Assembly (NCBI GenBank): GCA_036897485.1
Contig: JAYMTF010001221.1
Span: 1-25,263 of the forward strand
Direction: 5' to 3'
DNA length: 25,263 nt
DNA from: Pelargonium nanum
Taxonomy: Eukaryota > Streptophyta > Magnoliopsida > Geraniales > Geraniaceae
The notes beneath the pieces were generated by a model that worked only from the letters and a program-made list of their open reading frames with translations, did not search any database and was not told the DNA's origin. The position numbers were made by a program, and so were the translations under genes. Shown piece by piece: positions 21,470-25,263 of the stretch. Each line of letters opens with the position of its first letter. The first letter of the stretch is position 1.

Positions 21470-24400
21470 TTATCCGTTGTTCGGGAAGAAACCAGAGAAG
21501 TTTGGTATCTTATCAATGTGCTTGAGGGCACGCTCAGCTATTTGTCGGGTTCGATAGTCACCGTGCTGGAATGCATCAACAAGCGCTGCACTCACATTCT
21601 GATTCCCTGAAACTTCATATGCTATCTCATCTGTTCGTAAAAGTCTCTCGACTGCCCAAACTGCCCTCCTTCGCAGATTCTCAGTCCGTTTCTCGAGCAA
21701 TACATCGAGTATGGGCTTGATTCCCTCTGCCTCAAACAACACATTCACCCCTTGTTCAGTATCAACTCCATCCTCCAACAATGTAGATAATGCTGCAAGT
21801 GCAGCCTCAACCACATTCTCATTTGTATGGTCTAAAAGAGCCACCAACCTCTCCACAGCATGCCCTTCCACTATGCAAAAAGAATCCTTCAATGAACAAT
21901 TTCCTCGATGGAGCCGGCACAATCCAGTTATCACAGGTGGTTTGGTTAAACATGGAAAGATTGAAGCACAAAACCCAGGCGCTGGCAACTCAGGTAACCT
22001 CGTCAAGTTTTTGGATTCTTGAGAGAGATTCTCTAAAGCCATGGCGGAGTACATCTGTACATTGTCCAATACATTTGATTGAAGCAGGTCAATGAAGAGT
22101 GCGGTAAGATTGTGCTCACGACAAAGTGCAATGGCATCAGGCTCATCCGACAAAACAAATGTAACCCTTGCAAGAACTCGTACTAGCCCTTCCAGATACG
22201 GTGTCATGAAGCGAATGCTCCTATTCTCCCCCTGTTGGATTCTAATCACTCTAGAAATGATCAGCTGGAAGGCTCTATCATCCAACATTTGTCGTGTGAG
22301 GCCTAGATCCCTCTCTGGAAGCTCAGCTAAGAGGCCAACAGCTGCAGCCTGTTCTTCAGTAATTCCTATATTTTCTGTTATGATTCTAATCAGGCTGCCA
22401 AGCTGGCCAACTGTGCCACGTAAGGCATCGGCCAGCTCCTGACCCATGTGTGGGGAGAGGTTCTGAAGAAGTTTAATGGATGCTGCACGTAAATCTTGCT
22501 GTGGAGCCTCAATAAACTGAACCAAACTGATAGTAGCACCAGAGCTTTTGATAGCAGCAACAACGTTCAGAACAGTAGTGGGAGAACTTGTAAGTCCTAC
22601 GAGGACCTGAAGAAGCTTGCATTCAATTGCTGGACCAGTGTTACTAATTAGATGGAGTAGGTTATGGACAATGTCCTCTGAGACCAGCGTCTGGTGATCA
22701 GGTCCAAGTGGGATGGAATCGAAGTCATAGCCTGAGCTCACAACATTGGCAAGAATTGTTGCGGAGACTTCTTTTAATCGCATAGGAAGCTGGTTGGTGC
22801 CAACAGTGAAGAGGTCCTTAACAAGAGGGGGAAGTATTCCTGCCTCTATCAAGACCTTAGAACTTGCCTCGAAAGACGAGATTTGGTTCAAAGCTTTTAA
22901 AGCAGCTTCTCTAGATTTCATGTTATTACTTCTCATGATATTAATCAAGGATGAACCTGCAGCTCTAGCGACATGCACTTTCAAATCATTGTTCAAGGTA
23001 AGCTCACCGAGGTATGCAGCCATGGACACTTTGGTATCCGGTGGGCCTGTAAGAATTAAAATGCAGGCACAAAGTTTAATAGAAGTACATAGATGAGAAC
23101 AGTAAGGGCCAGAACATAAAAAAAAATATTCAGGTACAAGTATCAAATAAAACCAATTTAGTAAGCTCAAACTTATAATGTCTAGGGGTGAGAAATAGAT
23201 ATTGGCAAGCTCGAGAAGAGGGGATAAAGCACCCTGAAAATACAGGGCATACTTGTGTCTAGCAAGCATTTGATCACAAATAATGAAGAAAAATCCAACA
23301 CTTAAGAGTCCTCGTTACAGATTATCAAATGATATCATAAAGATAAAACAGTTTATCTCAATTTATGTTTTTTTCTTCCTATGGTTAATCGATGATAGAA
23401 TTAGAGTAATACTCAAAACCTATAGAATGGAAAGCTGTAACTTTGAAACCAACAAAGAGTGACAGAGTTTCCAGACTTATGTAATCATAAAATAGTCAAA
23501 GTACCACAAAAGTAGCATTAAATAAGAAAAACAAGGCAATAGTATTGAAAAAGAGTGCAGTTACCTTCAAGGATTTGTGTCAGAAGAGGCTGCAGTCTAC
23601 CATTTGCAGCCATCTGTAGCACATTGTTCTCATACTTCTCCAAGTTCTCCAGTGTTCTATCAGCCTTCTCAACAGTCAAAATATTTTCTGACTTGCTGCT
23701 TGTCATTCCAACCAATATTAAGATTGCTCCATTAACTGAGCCAATCTTTTCACACAAAGCTTCAGATTTAGACAGCTCATACAGCAAAGAAACAGCTTCT
23801 TCCCTCTCTTTGGATTGTTCATGATTCAAGAATTTAACTATTGTGCGTACAGTGTCCCCTAAAGCCATTATTTCCTGAAGTCAAACAAGAACCATCAATA
23901 AGAGGAACCAACAGCTTACATGCCGCCTTCTGTCTATCAAAGAATTAAAGTACAGAGAATTAGTTAGGATGGGACTACCTTGTTGTCATCATCTTCCTCC
24001 ACCACGATTCTAAGAGTTTCCAAAGCGTTACATCGCACCCTACGACTGCTGCTCTTCAACAGGTCAATAATCATAGGTATCATCCCCGCATTGCGCACGG
24101 TATGCTTATTTGATCGACTTTTTTGACAGATATGTTGGACATACTTCAAAGACTTCAGAGTATCCTGTTCTGCACTACCCAGATTGAACGACCTGCGAGC
24201 CATATCAAGCTGGGCAGCTTCATTCCTAGCAGTCCATTCTTCAATAGTGTTTCGCAAAGCTATACTAGGGTTCAGATCAGTGCTTCTTAGTTCTTTCAGT
24301 GTCAATGGGCAGACCAGCTTCCTTCCACTCTCCCTGCATTCCTTGAACCACTTCTCAATAGCGCTCCTTTCAAAAGTTTGCCCATTCTCTAAGGTAACTG

Positions 24401-24533
24401 GATCGCGCATGACTTGCTTTGTCAAAGGACATACAAAGGCATCATACATAGGCTCGATGTGCATTCTATCAAAGTTATAGCTCTCATCTGATTGGCTACC
24501 AGGGTCATAGCTTCCATCCCAGCTTCCAGCCAT
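21470..24533 (-). CDS. PUB44: U-box/ARM-repeat E3 ubiquitin ligase, PUB43/PUB44 (SAUL1) type
   Basis: Coding exons, minus strand: 24533-23979, 23874-23565, 23046-21470; they join in phase to 813 aa (the Arabidopsis SAUL1/PUB44 protein is about 800). The U-box spans about residues 30-103 (YDAFVCPLTKQVMRDPVTLE, then FERSAIEKWF, CPLT and LRNTIEEW). ARM-type helical repeats fill the rest, to the end IPNFSGFFPNNG. Motifs such as GDTVRTIVKFL, SKSEALCEKIGS, KVSMAAYLGEL, RLKEVSATILANVV and EEQAAAVGLLAELPERDL match SAUL1 closely. The U-box recruits E2 enzymes for ubiquitin transfer; SAUL1 is a plasma-membrane-associated ligase that restrains premature senescence and cell death, and its loss is sensed by TNL immune receptors in Arabidopsis. 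PUB43 and PUB44 are close paralogues, so the exact orthologue is open. The last exon is partly copied at 9636-9801. An open frame continues 5' of the last exon into intron 2 (to 23269), but a consensus acceptor at 23047 and family alignment exclude it. Confidence 0.94.
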
Positions 24534-25263
24534 GTTATCTGAATACCTAATTCAAATGAAATTGCAACATTTAAAACATGCTACAAATGTGCAAGTTAAA
24601 AAACTAAAGTAATAATGGTACCATATTTGGAAGATAAATTGATTTAGGACAAGAAGACAAAATTACTTCACAAGCACAATAAATGCATCATCCATTACAA
24701 ATCTTTGTCCATTATCAATATCCATATTTACATATCCGGTATCCCATAATTTATGCCTCACTCAACTCTTCCTCCTCACTAATCCTCTTATCACAATACA
24801 CCAATACAGCCTAGTTACAAACACGAATAATTCAACTAAAAGTAATATAAATTTGATCAGCTCACATCAGTTGGCAAATTAAGCAGTAACCTAAATGTTC
24901 ATCCCAAATCCAATGGAATCAAACTCATAGACAATTATTTATCTAACATCTGATTGTTACACTACAGAGCACAGAAGAAGGAACCCAACATCACCAAGGC
25001 ACACAAAATGGATGGTGAAAGCTCAGAAAATTACCTTATTTTCCCCTGATAATCCTGGAAATCTTCAAACACGCTTTTGTAAGGAACTCTTATCTAGTTC
25101 GATGATTCCAGGAAAAGCACATCTTGTACTCGAATTCCACCATGAGATTCATGTTCTTCTTCCATGGAATGAGCAGTACCCCAGAGAGAGGTGAAATTCG
25201 AATAAGGCTTCTCGTTTTTGGATGTGAAAAGGGTTGAGGTGAAGAAGAAGAAGAGGCAGAGAT
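24534..25263 (-). other. 5' leader of the U-box gene with a leader intron (25034-24547)
   Basis: A leader exon (25035 to at least 25263, reading minus) ends with AAATAAG before the donor GTAATT. A matching acceptor (ttgaattag) at 24547 opens the first coding exon 13 bases before the ATG at 24533. The leader exon starts pyrimidine-rich (TCTTCTTCTTCTTC near 25235-25255), typical of plant leaders. The promoter lies outside the window. The intron is AT-rich and nothing else is recognised in it. Confidence 0.65.
25094..25165 (-). other. Upstream ORF (23 aa) in the leader of the U-box gene
   Basis: In the leader exon an ATG at 25165 opens a 23-codon frame with a TAG stop at 25094-25096, wholly inside the exon and before the leader intron. 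The peptide begins MEEEHESHGGIRVQDV and ends FLESSN. Translation of such a frame would be expected to reduce ribosome arrival at the main ATG. Whether the peptide sequence is conserved is unknown. Confidence 0.6.

Noticed and set aside
21470..23269. An uninterrupted minus-strand frame of 599 codons that includes 223 bases beyond the last-exon border of the U-box gene
   Set aside because: A consensus acceptor at 23047 and direct continuity with the preceding exon (LEG-PPDTKVSMAAYLG) match the SAUL1 family; the extra residues look like translated intron.

Overview
This is a window of plant nuclear DNA, most likely from a eudicot. The genes are split by AT-rich introns, nearly all bounded by GT/AG, and four protein-coding genes match well-known plant families. 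I could rebuild the exons by hand because reading phase is kept at every junction. I cannot name the species.

Layout. (1) Positions 1-3364, minus strand: a canopy/MSAP-like (DUF3456) secretory-pathway gene in nine small exons, cut off at its 3' end by the window edge. (2) About 3.4-5.8 kb: a gene-poor spacer with a promoter-like motif pair lacking a recognisable gene and a decayed RNase H-like (retroelement-type) fragment. (3) About 5.8-9.6 kb, plus strand: an F-box/kelch gene of the Arabidopsis At5g42350/At5g42360 (CFK1/CFK2) type. Its CDS is intronless, and its leader carries a roughly 1.1 kb intron with a MITE and several upstream ATGs. (4) 9.6-10.7 kb: repeat-like DNA holding a frameshifted copy of part of the U-box gene that lies 13 kb downstream. 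(5) 10937-20933, plus strand: a complete 18-exon BMS1 gene (40S ribosome-assembly GTPase, 1191 aa). Its introns hold MITEs, a tandem duplication and one AT-AC (U12-type) intron. (6) 21470-25263, minus strand: a complete PUB43/PUB44 (SAUL1)-type U-box/ARM E3 ligase, 813 aa, tail-to-tail with BMS1, with a leader intron and a 23-codon upstream ORF.

The four genes do not form a pathway: they are an ER/secretory folding factor, an SCF substrate receptor, a ribosome-biogenesis GTPase and a membrane-associated E3 ligase, as expected of ordinary plant gene order. I found no new multi-gene system. The points most worth a second look are the AT-AC intron in BMS1, the local duplicate fragment of the U-box gene, a transposon in BMS1 intron 3 with a perfect 8-bp target duplication, and upstream ORFs in both E3-ligase genes.
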